DNA of 64,000 nt. Source: Ashinkailepas kermadecensis (Eukaryota; Arthropoda; Thecostraca; Neolepadidae). Positions 8,412-20,095 of this stretch are shown in pieces (the stretch's first letter is position 1; each line of letters begins with the position of its first letter). Location of the stretch: the NCBI GenBank assembly GCA_034440615.1, contig JAOTOM010004840.1, forward strand, positions 434,001 through 498,000. The letters run 5' to 3'. A program made the translations under genes and the position numbers. The notes below the pieces were generated by a model, which was given only the letters and a program-made list of their open reading frames with translations, searched no databases and was not told the DNA's origin.

Positions 8412-10769
8412 ATGGAAGCCAGCCCCGGAGCGGGGCCAGTGACCAGGAGCTGTGCGCCGGCCTCTAATATCGGCGAGTACTTGGGAAAGGGGCGACCATT
8501 AATTCCAAGCGAGCTACCAACACTCAGAGACGTGCTTCGGTACATGCTACAGATCCAGGAGCAGAAGCTGCTAGTTGACAAAACCAACTACCGCAACTAC
8601 TCGACGGATGAAATCGTCAGAGATGCTCTCCCCGCTCTACTCACACAGTGGCAGAGGGCTAACGCTCAGTTCACGCCACCTGTTATCGCGTCGGATCGTA
8701 CCATCAAGGAGCGAATGCGAAAAGCATGGACAATGGCTCGTGACATCGTCAATGGAAGGTGTTCAACATCCCCAGCAGACAAGTTTTCTGAGACTCTTGA
8801 TAAACTCTTCGATATCGCACGGTGTCGGTGCCCCATATCCCGCTGTCCTGAATCTGCATGCCAGGGATGTGAGTATGGCGCCCACATTTCATGCAAGTGC
8901 CCCAAAGAGTGCAAAATTCCAGTACTGGAGTTTTCTTTCCTCCTTGCTCAAAGGGAGAAATCAGGTGAGCTCAGCAAGCAGCAGATAGCCGGTGCGGACC
9001 GGAAAGAAACAAAACGTCAGAATCAGGCCTTGAAAAGGAAGCTAGATGAAGAACGAAAGCAGCAGGCGGAGAAGAAGAAACAAGCGACAGAGAAGCAGCA
9101 AAGTCATTCTGAGTCCTTGGAACCTGAGGAAGACACTGATACACAAGGGGATCCCAGCAGCCACCCGTCCAGCAGCCGCAGGAACACGGTCAGCATTCCT
9201 CAGACAGCTCTGGCCAGCATCAGATACGGCGTGTCGCCCCGGGCGACCGCCGCAATCGCCAGTGGCTATCTTTTGGACCTGATCGACAGCGGAGAGTTAG
9301 ACAGGAGAAAATCGTACCTGCTGGTGGACCAGAGTAAGGTTCGCCGAGCTCGGAGCTCAGTGATGAAGGAAGGCTCACCAGGCACACGACGAGGCACAGG
9401 TGAAGGAAGATTTCATCACCTGCATATTCTTTGATGGCCGCAGAGACGAGACGAGGGTGATGAAGTACGAAGAAGAAACCGGCAGATTCTACTCAGACCT
9501 GATCAGGGAAGATCACTACACAGTGATATCGGAACCAGGCGGGAAGTATCTATATCATTTTACTCCTGAGAAGGGTTCTCCTACCACCTCCGCAGCTGAA
9601 CAGCTCGCAAACGGCCTACTCCAATGGCTCTCAGACCATGGGGTTGATGAAACGCTACTGGCCGTTGGAGCGGACTCGACGAACCTCAACACCGGCTGGC
9701 AGGGAGGTGCCATCCACTTCTTGGAAGAGAAGCTTGGGAGGCGTTTGATATGGCTCATATGTGCATTGCACACCAACGAACTCCCTCTAAGGCATCTAAT
9801 CACAGGCCTGGATGGTAAGACGACGTCGACACATGGCTGGAGTGGTCCCTTGGGCAAGATGTTGGGTTGTGTCAATGATCTGAAGACCAACAAAACCTTC
9901 ACGCCGATACACGTCAGCGCTGACGCGAAACTAGTGCCTCTCAGCGATGACGTAATGCGGAACCTGAATGAAGATCAGAAATACGGCCACAGGATGGTCG
10001 CTGCGATCACCAGCGGCGACCTTCCTCATGATCTCGCGCAGATGAAGACTGGGCCGATCTGCCACAGCCGTTGGCTCACTACGGCTAACGCACTAATGCG
10101 ACTCTACGTGAGCGAACATGGTCTGCGCGACACTGTCGCCTTTGGAAACCTGAAACTCATCGTCACCTTCATCGTGGGGTCTACTATCCCTGCTGGTTTC
10201 GGATAAAGGTAGAGCACACCTGGCTGGATGGGCCGCGGCACGTTCTTCACCAGCTAAAACTACTCGGGCACCAAACCAACACCGTCCAGAAGCTGGTGCA
10301 TCCCTATGTAGAGAGCTCAGCGTGGTACGCTCACTCGGAGATGGTTCTGCAGACAATGCTGAGCAGCAATGACGTGCAGGAACGGAGATTCGCTGTCACT
10401 AAGATCCTAGACATTCGAAACGGCGAAAACACCGGGGACACCCGAGTGCGCTTCAGAAGGCATCCGTGCCTAAACTTCCAAGCTGAGACCCTAGAAGACC
10501 TCATCTGCTGGGACAACGCCCACGAACCAGTCCTCACCTCTGACATCCCTACGAGCGAGCTGCTACAGTTTGCTGATACCCCAATGGAAGTAACACCGTT
10601 CCCCGTCCATGGCCAGGCCATAGAGCGGTGCGTAAAAGAGGTCACTGCAGCAGCTAAGCAGGTGTTCGGCTACGAACGACGAGACGGGTTCATCCGAGCT
10701 CGGACAGCACACCGAGAATTGATGCCCAAGTTCACCAGCAAGAAGGATGTCATGCAGATGATGCACTAG
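8412..10769 (+). pseudogene. DDE-type transposase (Cc8L18.2-like family), frameshifted
   Basis: This gene would have encoded the transposase of the surrounding element. The first segment (8412-~9370; ATG chosen because a splice-acceptor-like CAG precedes it) has a Cys/His cluster at residues 138-167 with C-x-C, C-x4-C-x4-C-x2-C and CKCPKEC spacing, probably zinc-binding, then a basic coiled-coil-like stretch at 196-230. The second segment (~9370-10203) carries FFDGRRDET, then GADSTNLNTGW, then CALHTNELPLRHL, consistent with two catalytic aspartates and a Cys-x2-His motif. The third (~10180-10769) carries HGQAIERCVKEV and RRDGFIRAR, where the ER may supply the catalytic glutamate. The frame changes once between 9367 and 9434 and again between about 10140 and 10203, each by one base, so this copy cannot make full-length protein unless these are sequencing errors. 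From memory, similar proteins are common in arthropod genomes and one homologue is named in a wasp bracovirus; the family name is moderately certain. Confidence 0.8.
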
Positions 10770-11222
10770 AACTAGGTCTAGAGTGAATGCGGGAACGAGA
10801 CTGGGTTGAAAGATGCCTATTGCCCACATGATACCTACCGTATCTTGATAATGCATAATAAGATGTTTGCAAATATTCGTCGTGTTTTTCCATGCAGCAG
10901 CCGATATGATGAAATGAGCGAACTTACATACACGTAACGCGCAAATGCATGAGAGGTGTCCAGACAGATACGCACTCTGCAGCCATCAAAAACATATATA
11001 TATATGTATACATATATAGGTAACTATGTTAATTGTTTTTATTAGCACGTTGCCCTTTGTCGGGTGATTTTTACTGTTGTCTTTGGCACACGGGCATTTT
11101 TGGATTAAGGCCGGGCCCCTACTAGGGGTGACTCCTTTTGGCGATTTTCAAGATCCGCCGCTGTAAAAACCACTCGTCCTTTACCTAGTGGTCGTCATTA
11201 GTTTGTCCTTAGCTCCGAGATC
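10770..11222. other. 3' non-coding part of the transposon
   Basis: Between the transposase stop and the right inverted repeat there is AT-rich sequence with a TATATATATGTATACATATATA stretch split around 10994-11018 and no further open frame of note. It probably holds the 3' untranslated region. Confidence 0.5.
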
Positions 11223-11595
11223 ATTGCTCGGATGTGGCTGGACTCTGGCACAGAAAATAACGAAACAATTGGTACATTTGAGTGTCATTTTTATCATAGG
11301 CAATACAACATATTCCATTTTTTTCAATAAATGCTGCTTCTACGATGCTTTTCAATCAAATCTAATGCAATTGTATACATTTTGAAACTGTAGAAACGCT
11401 TGTGTCTTTAGTGAACTTTATGTTGAAATTCGTGATTTTGGCCGAAAAATGACTTTAAAAAGTCGCCATATTGAACAGCTAGATATTTAAAATGTTTGAT
11501 TTTTTTTGCACAGCGGTGTTCAGGACACTTCATTTCATCTTTTCCACCCCACCCGTCTCTGCATTTTTGGGTTTTGTCATTCTCGACGCACCCTA
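11223..11595 (-). repeat. Right terminal inverted repeat
   Basis: Reverse complement of 7874-8246, as described for the left end. AATAAA at about 11326-11331 reads on the plus strand inside it and could serve as polyadenylation signal for the transposase transcript. Confidence 0.85.
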
Positions 11596-11603
11596 ATGTA
11601 CAT
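11596..11603. repeat. Right target-site duplication
   Basis: ATGTACAT, identical to 7866-7873. Confidence 0.65.
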
Positions 11604-11694
11604 ACCACCGGTCCCAGTCGCTACCGGAAGAGGACGCGCAGCGCTTCACATCGACATTTACTATTTAATGTGAGTAGACAGGGCACTGGCGGAA

Positions 11695-12093
11695 CCTACT
11701 CGGTAACTACACCTACTCGGTAACTACACCTACTTTGGAGCTACACCTATTCGGTAGCTACACCTATTCGGTAGCAACACCTACTCGGTAACTACACCTA
11801 CTTGGTAACTACACCTACTCGGTAACTACACCTATTCGATAACTACACCTACTCGGTAACTACACCTACTCGGTAACTACACCTACTCGGTAAATACCCT
11901 ACTCGGTAACTACACCTACTCGGTAACTACACCTACTCGGTAACTACACCTACTCGGTATCTGCATCTGTTCCGTACCTACACTTACTCGGTAACTACAC
12001 CTACGCGGTAACTACACCTATCCGGTATCTGCACGTGCTCGGTAACTACACCTACTCTATAACTACACCCACTCGGTAACTACACCTACTCGG
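11695..12093 (+). repeat. 17-bp minisatellite, ~23 copies
   Basis: Consensus CGGTAACTACACCTACT. Variants include TATTC for TACTC, GTAGC for GTAAC, and a few units with TATCTGCA. The array begins about 90 bp after the transposon. No reading frame survives across it. Confidence 0.9.
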
Positions 12094-12231
12094 TCCGCCT
12101 GTCTGTCCGTCTGTCAGTCCATCTGCTGCCCCGCGCGCGCGGCAATACGCGCCTAATGCTGGCGGTTTGAGGCCAAGCAGCGATAACGCTCCGGCGACAG
12201 GAAGCACGCTCCGACCGACCGCAGCACTTCC

Positions 12232-12870
12232 TCGCTCGTGGGCAGCCATGTCGCCTCCGTACGGTCATTGTCGGCCCACCGACGCGGCCCTACCACGAAT
12301 TGGGCAGCATTGTCGTCTCCGTACGGTCATTGTCAGCCCACCGACGCGGCCCCACCACGAATTGGGCAGCATTGTCGTCTCCGTACGGTCATTGTCGGCC
12401 CACCGACGCGGCCCCACCACGAATTGGGCAGCATTGTCGTCTCCGTACGGTCATTGTCAGCCCACCGACGCGGCCCCACCACGAATTGGGCAGCATTGTC
12501 GTCTCCGTACGGTCATTGTCAGCCCACCGACGCGGCCCCACCACGAATTGGGCAGCATTGTCGTCTCCGTACGGTCATTGTCGGCCCACCGACGCGGCCC
12601 TACCACGAATTGGGCAGCATTGTCGTCTCCGTACGGTCATTGTCGGCCCACCGACGCGGGCCTACCACGAATTGGGCAGCATTGTCGCCTCCGTACGGTC
12701 ATTGTCGGCCCACCGACGCGGCCCTACCACGAATTGGGCAGCATTGTCGTCTCCGTACGGTCATTGTCGGCCCACCGACGCGGCCCTACCACGAATTGGG
12801 CAGCATTGTCGTCTCCGTACGGTCATTGTCGGCCCACCGACGCGGCCCTACCACGAAGTGAGCATTGTCC
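12232..12870 (+). repeat. 62-bp minisatellite, ~10 copies
   Basis: The unit runs from GAATTGGGCAGCATTGTCG through CTCCGTACGGTCATTGTC to GACGCGGCCCTACCAC. The anchor GAATTGGG falls at 12297 and 12359, giving a period of 62. Units differ mainly at two positions (GTCAGCC or GTCGGCC; CCCCACC or CCCTACC). Because 62 is not a multiple of three and the unit has no plus-strand stop in any phase, all three forward frames are open for about 600 bases, giving repetitive frames of up to 257 codons that are not supported as genes. Confidence 0.92.
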
Positions 12871-13699
12871 CCAAATAATGTATGGAAAAATGCGATACAA
12901 AAAGATCACTGCAGCTAGGTTCAAGGATACATTTGTCTAGGTCATCTGGTGGATCAGAAATCCAACTGGGGAACAGCCGTGTTGACGACTAAATTATGCC
13001 AAATCTGAATTCATATAGGTCTTCTGGAACAAAAACATACTGACTTTTCTGAAGTTTTTCAACCAGGTTGGCAAAAATTCTCACTTGATTTGAAACAACA
13101 TAAAATGAGCAAAGATTCCGCATTTTGTTGGGGACTTTTCAGCTCTTTGCTAATCCGCCCCATGCTAGCCCACCCATAAAAACACGATTGCGCAACCGAA
13201 GCTAACGGAAACTCTTACAACACGGCATCAGGAGGAACTAGAACTGACATCTTATGTATGGAAGACCAACTTGCCAGACAAACGACGGAGAGGTGCTTCA
13301 GATATATTATTGAGTGTAGTAGTCATTCGAACTCTGACCGTCGCCAAGAATACAAGATTGATGGCTTGGAGCACGAGAAGCCAGATGAGTAAAAAGCCAT
13401 CCTTGTGGAAGTAAAAGGAAGGAAAAGAAGACACAAGCTGCAACCGAGACTCCAGTGCAAATACTGGTAGGGACGTAAAATTTATATACTCACCGATTCA
13501 TTAGCGTGGACATCTCATCAAGGTAGAAGTGTATTGGCAGTTATTAGAAGCCATGACCATTCCACTTAACAGCACATCAGTGTTATATAGCACTGCTGGA
13601 GCGGTAGACCGCAGCACCTACCTCCACGGGTGGTGTTTGAAGCCGGGACACTTGTCACGACAGCCCAGACACGGCTGACCGCTGTCCACCTCCGAAATC
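12871..13699. other. Unique sequence, nothing recognised
   Basis: Ordinary AT-rich DNA between two arrays, with no recognised gene or repeat. Confidence 0.5.
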
Positions 13700-13880
13700 A
13701 CCACGGCCTGAGAAGCATACAGCACCACAGTCTGAGAAGCGCGCAGCACCACCGCCTGAGAGGCACACAGCACTACCGTCTGAGAAACATACAGCACCGC
13801 TGATTTAGAAACATACAGCAGCACTGCTTGACAAACATACAGCACCACTGCTTTAGAAACATACAGCACCACTGCCGAAA
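13700..13880 (+). repeat. 30-bp minisatellite, ~6 copies
   Basis: Units of the form GAAACATACAGCACCACTG plus an eleven-base variable part ending in TTTA or CTGA recur every 30 bases. The left copies are more GC-rich (GCGCGCAGCACCACC). The multiple-of-three period gives a valine/serine-rich minus frame without gene evidence. Confidence 0.8.
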
Positions 13881-14408
13881 AACGCAACCCTCAAACTTAT
13901 TGCAGTTTCACATTCAACTACTTATAATATGAGTTTCGATATGCCGACCTTGCCATGTACTCCACCGTGTTCGATGTTGTTTTTTCCTTCTTTCGGGAGG
14001 GAGACTGAATGCGGTTTCTCTCGAAGACAGCCAATTTTGTATTCACCAATTTGCTCAATATCTTGGTATTTGCTTCAGTCAGCGTACAATTATTCCTTCA
14101 TTCATCTGTGTGTAGCGATAGATTGATGTACACATGCAGCTTACATGGTCCAGCGCTGTCAAAGATTCACCTTGTCAACTAATGGGCATGGCAGGTGGTT
14201 AGCGCGTATTAACCTAGCTCCACGGGTAATGGTCTGAGGGTACGGCCGGGTCATGTTCTTAGAACAAGACCTGCAAATACTTTCTGCTGCTCCCCACTGG
14301 GGCCAATTCTGGACCAGCCCATCAGCTGTCACGCTGGTACGATGGCACGCCGGGCCGGCCAAGTTCGCGCATATCAGACGAGTCGACAACGGCACCTAAC
14401 CGGTGGGC
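13881..14408. other. Unique sequence, nothing recognised
   Basis: No gene or repeat recognised. Confidence 0.45.
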
Positions 14409-15245
14409 TCTCCGTCCCACCGACCACCTCCGTCCCACCGACCACCTCCGTCCCACCGATCGCCTCCGTCCCACCGACCACCTCCGTCCCACCGATCGCC
14501 TTCGTCCCACCGACCACCTCCGTCCCACCGACCACCTCCGTCCCACCGATCGCCTTCGTCCCACCGATCGCCTTCGTCCCACTGCCTGCGTCCCACCGAC
14601 CGCCTGCACCTCACAGACTTCCTCCATCTCGCTGACTGCTTCCGTTCCGCAGACTGCCTGCGTCTCTCAGACTACCTGCGTCTCGCAGACTGCCTACGTC
14701 TCGCAGACTGCCTGCGTCTCGCAGACTGCCTGCGTCTCGCAGACTGCCTGCGTCTCGCAGACTACCTGCGTCTCGCAGACTGCCTAGGTCTCGCAGACCG
14801 CCCGCCTGCGTCTCAGACTTTCCGCGTCCCACCGATCGCCTTCGTCCCACAGACTGACTGAGTCTCACAGACCGCTTCCGTCCCACGGCCTTCCTCCACC
14901 CCGAGGACTGCTTGTGTTGCACAGAGTGGCTCCGTCTCACAGACTGCTTCTGTCCCACAGAACGCCTGTGCCTCACAGACGTCCTCCGTCCCACCGACTG
15001 CCTATAGTCATGCGGACTGTCTGCGTTCCGCAGACGGCCTGTTTCTCGCAGAGTGCCTGTGTCACATTCTGCCTATGTCACACAGACTGCTTGTGCTTCA
15101 CAGACTGTGAGCGCTTCGCAGACTGCCTGTGTCTCGCAGACTGACTACGTATCGCAGACTTTCTGCGTCCCACAGACTGACGGAGTCCCACAGACTTCCT
15201 CGGCTCCACAGACTTCCTTCATCTCGCGGACCGCTTGCGTCTTGC
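14409..15245 (+). repeat. 18-bp minisatellite with two unit types
   Basis: The first part (to about 14592) is made of CCGTCCCACCGACCACCT and close variants with GATCGCCTT. The second part uses GCGTCTCGCAGACTGCCT, gradually decaying to the right. Both share the 18-base period and the frame CGTC..., GAC..., CT, so the second unit appears derived from the first or from a common ancestor. Open frames on both strands (SHRPPP and LADCLR repeats on plus, VGRRRS on minus) follow from the period. Confidence 0.88.
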
Positions 15246-15560
15246 AGGTGCTGCCGTCACAGCGAAACGACATCATCAGACATCCTAGCAGAGGACCCCG
15301 TGGCATTCGCCGGCGCTGTCCGATAGTTACACGGACTCGTTACCCAGCGGGGGGACAGCATCCAGTGTGTCAAGCGGTACACGACGACCATCGGAAGACT
15401 CCGTGAGGGGTAACGGAGGACCACGTGGCACCCACCGGCTATTCGATAGTTACACGGAATCGTTACCCAGCGGGGAAACAGCATCCAGTGTGTCCAGTCG
15501 TACACAGTGGCCATCGGAAGACTCCGTGAGGGGTAACGGAGGACTCCGTGAAAGGCAACG
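15246..15560 (+). repeat. ~123-bp tandem duplication
   Basis: CGATAGTTACACGGA...GTTACCCAGCGGGG...CATCGGAAGACTCCGTG is present at 15321-15421 and again at 15444-15544, differing at a few positions. The trailing CCGTGAGGGGTAACGGAGGAC is itself partly repeated at 15540-15565. Confidence 0.85.
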
Positions 15561-15860
15561 GAGGGCTGTCGGGGACGTGGAGGTAGACTGCGGAGGACAT
15601 AACGGATGGCTGTGGGAGATGTGACAGAGTACTGTGTGGGACGTGAAGGAGGATGGTGTGGAGTGGGTCGCATATCGCATTAAGGAGTTGATCACAGACG
15701 GTATGAAGCGGATCGGAGGAATGTGCGGGATGTTGCGGAAGACTGTAGGGCACGGCGGATGAATGTGGGGCATCGTAGAGCACTGTGGGGCATCAGGAGG
15801 ACTGCGTGAGATGTAGCTGATGACTGCGGGGAACGTGGCGGAGAGCCACGTCTGTCGAAG
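15561..15860 (+). repeat. Degenerate GGAGGACTGCGGG-type array
   Basis: Phrases such as GTAGACTGCGGAGGACAT, AGTACTGTGTGGGACGTG, AGGATGGTGTGGAGTGGG and GGAGGACTGCGTGAGATG recur about every 20 bases. No gene is seen. Confidence 0.5.
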
Positions 15861-16035
15861 TACTGCGGCACCGGCCCGAGTCGTGTAAGTCGATCCAGAC
15901 GGCGGGTCTGGACGTGTCTGAGTCTGGACGCCCTCGAGCCGCTCTCAGGCCGGGCGAGACGGTGCGACTGGCGTGATGAGAGCACCAGACCGCCGTCGGA
16001 GCCGGCGCTGACTGATCACCGCCGAGCGGCGTCTG

Positions 16036-16800
16036 ACAACACGGCCACCGCCGCCGCCACCACTAGGTCCCGGGCCCGGCGAGGGTGCGTCACCCAGCAA
16101 CACGCCCACCACCGCCGGCACTAGGTCCCGGGCCCGGCGAGGGTGCGTCACCCAGCAACACGCCCACGACCGCCGCACCACTAGGTCCCGGGCCCGGCGA
16201 GGGTGCGTCACCCAGCAACACGCCCACCACCGCCGGCACTAGGTCCCGGGCCCGGCGAGGGTGCGTCACCCAGCAACACGGCCACCGCCGCCGCCACCAC
16301 TGGGTCCCAGGCCCGGCGAGGGTGCGTCACCCAGCAACACGCCCACCACCGCCGGCACTAGGTCCCGGGCCCGGCGAGGGTGCGTCACCCAGCAACACGT
16401 CCACCACCGCCGGCACTAGGTCCTGGGCCCGGCGAGGGTGCGTCACCCAGCAACACGCCCACCACCGCCGGCACTAGGTCCCGGGCCCGGCGAGGGTGCG
16501 TCACCCAGCAACACGCCCACCACCGCCGGCACTAGGTCCCGGGCCCGGCGAGGGTGCGTCACCCAGCAACACGCCCACCACCGCCGGCACTGGGTCGGCC
16601 GGCGTCACCCAGCAACACGCCCACCACCGCCGGCACTAGGTCCTGGGCCCGGCGAGGGTGCGTCACCCAGCAACACGGCCACCGCCGCCGCCACCACTGG
16701 GTCCCAGGCCCGGCGAGGTTGCGTCACCTAGCAACACGCCCACCACCGCCGGCACTAGGTCTCGGGCACGGCGAGGGTGCGTCACCCAGCAACACGGCTG
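16036..16800 (+). repeat. 58-61-bp GC-rich minisatellite, ~13 copies
   Basis: Each unit contains GGGTGCGTCACCCAGCAACA, then CGCCCACCACCGCCGGCACT and AGGTCCCGGGCCCGGCGA. A longer variant has GCCACCGCCGCCGCCACCACT instead of CACCACCGCCGGCACT, and one shortened unit lies near 16590. GGGTGCGTCACCC can fold on itself. All frames across it are repeat-driven. Confidence 0.92.
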
Positions 16801-17670
16801 CCGCCGCCGCTACGCCGCTCCGCCGCTACCGTGCTGGGTCCTGGGTGCGGGGGTGCGGGTGCGGACCTCAGCCGACAGGCTCCACAGTCTGTCTGGCTGT
16901 CGGGGTTCGGTGCGGGGACGGACAGAATCAGCTCCCAACTGGTGCCGGCGGACAGCCGACATATTAAGCCATCCAGCTGCAGCGCGCTTATTGGCTGTGA
17001 CAGATAACAAGAACTGGGTGAGCTTATGACGAGGAATAATTCAGTCCTCGACATATTAATATTGGCGTGGTTTTGATGAATTAATATACAAAGTTAAAGC
17101 GATCGATCGATAAAGAGTACGCTACGTTCGAAGAATACAACGATTAATGCATCTGCCGAGAGTACAAAAACAAAATACATCGAAACTTATATTAGCTGCG
17201 CTTGTGGCACACTCAAGACTGAAGTGCACTGCAAAAAATAAATGCAGACCACGGACCAAACACCGACAGTGCATGCCACGGCAACTGCAAGTTAAGTGTT
17301 GCTATGGTATTGCCAGACAAGCTTCCAACCATTGTCCGGACTGCCACCCGAGTATAATAACTGGGCAATAGCTAGGAAATCATGGTCTCCAAACTTCAGG
17401 AGTTCAAAGTACAGATCAATCCATGCTCTACAGTGTTGATAGTCTCGGCTTGAGAAAAAGCAGCGACTATCAACAAAAAAAGCCTGCGGTTTTAGATGAA
17501 GGGATCAGACCGACCGCGATCCCTCCCTGCATCTTAGTAGCATGATAGGCACTACAGCTGAAATATTAACTATAGCGGGGACAACGGCATCCCATTAATC
17601 CACATCAACTTCCTACTTCGCAACACCGACTTTCTCCCGTTGTATTTCACGGATCATACGCTCCAACACA
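16801..17670. other. Unique sequence, nothing recognised
   Basis: GC-rich at the start, AT-rich after about 17020. No gene or repeat recognised. Confidence 0.45.
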
Positions 17671-18022
17671 GAAGTCCTGCCGAGAACCTTCCACCTGTGA
17701 GTGGGCTCCAGTACCAGTCCTGCCGAGAACCTTCCACCAGTGAGTGGGCTCCAATACCAGTCCTGCCGAGAACCTTCCACCTGTGAGTGGGCTCCAGTAC
17801 CAGTCCTGCCGAGAACCTTCCACCTGTGAGTGGGCTCCAGTACCACAGTCCTGTCGAGAACCTTTCACCTGTGAGTGTGATCCAGTACCACAGTCCTGCC
17901 AAGAACCTTCCACCTATGAGTGGGCTTCAGTACACAGTCCTGCCGAGACCTTCACCTTGAGTGGGCTCCAGTACCAGTCCTGCCGAGAACCTTCCACCTG
18001 TGAGTGGGCTCCAGTACCAGTC
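17671..18022 (+). repeat. 43-bp minisatellite, ~8 copies
   Basis: Unit from CAGTCCTGCCGAGAACCTTC through CACCTGTGAGTGGGCTCCAG to TAC. Two copies carry an extra CA before CAGTCC and one is shortened near 17940. No gene is supported. Confidence 0.9.
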
Positions 18023-19440
18023 GCGCCCGGCTGCTGCGGTTGGTTGAGGCGCTCTCCGCGGTGGCAGCACCGTCGTGCCCACCGCCGCAGGCGGCAGAAC
18101 AGCAGCAATCAGCGCGTGCCTCCGGCCATCTGGCCCATGTGGCCGCAATCGCCGGCTACGCGACACGACGTCTGCCGCAAAACTGTCACAGACAAACCGC
18201 TACCGCATGGCTTTCCTGCAAGAACTTCCAAGCAGGGACTCGTCTGACATGCTAAGTGAGAGCCGACCCTCCCCGCTCACGAAACATACCTTATTCGAGT
18301 CCATGTTTCCGAGGGAGTTTATGTAATTCCACACAAGATGTCCGTTCACGGCAGCTACCCTTATCCGTCACGACGTCTACTGTGAAATGCATTGCATGCT
18401 CCACAACTACGCGGCAGAACTTCTACTGCAAAATCTTTCACCGACAGCGCTTCTTCCCGACAACTTTCACTTCAAAATGTCCATTCGAAGTTGCTTCTAC
18501 TGCGGGAACGCTTATGTGGCATCATTTCTGGTGGAAGATGATTAATGCTTCACGTCTGTGACCCACGCCTATACTTCGCATAGACGTGTCCAAAGGCTAC
18601 AACATGACATTGCGTTCAGACTTGAGAAATATTACATGGATCCGTCCAATACGAAATTACACCTAAATATAATTTAATGGATCCTACTTACTGCTATAGA
18701 CTGAATACCTAGCTTTTTGTTTCCTGTAACATACGTCTCTAGCCAGGGGCGCACAGACATGTCTTGCTGGTGCTATGGATCTAACGTTCTCAAAAGCAGT
18801 GTCCTGAAATTACGAAATTATTGTGGAGATCCACTCCTAGTGTGATTTGTATTGACCTCACTTTTACCTTCATGACATTATTAAGTGACACTTTTGTTTT
18901 TGCAATTTGCATTATGAGTGAGATTTGACTACTTAAAAGCACTTATGGTTTTTGACAGCAGCACTTCCCTGATTTGTAAAGACAGCAGAGATATACATCA
19001 TCATCACATCATGCAATCAGCAAAGGTCATGAAATATTACTCATCAATTGGCATGGTCAGTGTATATTTGCACATGTTTTTAAACATCAGTTGGCTTTTT
19101 ACATAACCCTGCCCCTCCCCTCCACCCTACAAAAGAGCAGTTTCAGGACACTGCTCAAAAGTAATATCGCACACAAGTTTTCACGATAAGCTAAGTTAGT
19201 TGTAACGTTTGTTGTGTAGAGGCAATGCCGATTTGATTTACAGTACCGATTGTGTCGAGTGGACGTGAAGTACGTCGAATTTCTTGCAGCAGAATGAATG
19301 CCGCGTAGAAGTGTCGCAGCAATTTTGACGGCTCAGTTGTTGTAGTAATACGTTATCCCCGGGATACCACACTGTCGTTGGGGTGGGGGGAGGGGGGGGG
19401 GGGGGGACGGCTGCGTCCTTCAACACAGGCTTGATTAGGG
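18023..19440. other. Mostly unique sequence
   Basis: No gene recognised. The stretch 18350-18520 has loosely recurring CTTCTACTGCAAAATC-like phrases that may be an old repeat. A G run of about 14 bases lies at 19392-19406. Confidence 0.4.
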
Positions 19441-20095
19441 GCCTATTTATGGTGCAGCCGATTTGATTTCCATGGCGGCGCCGCGGGGCGGCGGGCCTCG
19501 TGGCGGCTATCGGACGCTTATAGTGGCTATCCAGGGCGTGTCAACTTGTTTCGACGGCGCCGGCAAACATGTGTAAAAGGAGGGCAAACGCGCCAATGTC
19601 ACTGGAGAACGCGCGCAAATAGCCGAAACAAGACACAGCCGACGCTGGGAGAGCAGCAGATGGCGTCGGGAAGGCCGCGTCGGCGACACGTGGCACGTGA
19701 AGGCAGCGCCTCCGCCGGCGTTCGTCAGCTGAGCTATCGTCAGCAAAAGCCCAACTGAGCCGAAGGCGGACCGGCGCCAGGCACCGCTCACAGGGAGCGT
19801 CGTCAGAGGTACGTGCGCCTCCATATGGAGGACTGCCGATGAACGGTGCCAGTCTGACGAGCACAGCGCGGGATGACAGCCGATCAACAGGTGGGCAGAG
19901 CGACGGTGGCAGCACGCTTCAGCCCGACGGCCGCTCCCGGACAGAGGGGCGAGATGACAGCCGATCAGCAGGTGGGCAGAGGTCAAAGACCACGCCCAGG
20001 GGCCACCCGAACGTCCGTCGGCAGACCAGCCGCCACCACCATGCGGTTGGAGTGGTTTATGAACGGCTCAGCTGGGTGTCGTTGGGAGCTTAATA
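19441..20095. other. GC-rich block, possible CpG island
   Basis: GC- and CpG-rich with TTTCCATGGCGGCGCCGCG at 19467, an ATG in good context, but the frame closes after about 35 codons with no consensus donor, so I do not call an exon. GATGACAGCCGATCAACAGG (near 19873) recurs as GATGACAGCCGATCAGCAGG (near 19952), a small local duplication. Confidence 0.35.

Larger units (their letters stand above)
7874..11595 (+). mobile_element. DNA transposon with ~373-bp TIRs and broken transposase
   Basis: The element is about 3722 bp. Both ends carry TAGGGTGCGTCGAGAATGAC in opposite orientation, and similarity continues inward for about 373 bp on each side with scattered substitutions and small indels. 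ATGTACAT flanks both ends. The interior holds one transposase gene on the plus strand, now in three frames. Eight-base duplications, a Cys-x2-His motif and a DDE-type layout suggest the hAT-like part of the RNase H-fold transposases, but the termini are not standard hAT, so superfamily assignment is left open. Host cargo genes are absent. The ends differ from each other at perhaps one site in eight, so the copy is not brand new. Confidence 0.85.

Noticed and set aside
12167..12940. 257-codon plus-strand frame
   Set aside because: It is the 62-bp array read in one frame; the other two frames are equally open, so openness is no evidence of coding.
14403..14861. 152-codon frame with SHRPPP and LADCLR repeats
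   Set aside because: Produced by an 18-bp period (multiple of three). No start context, splice site or family similarity.
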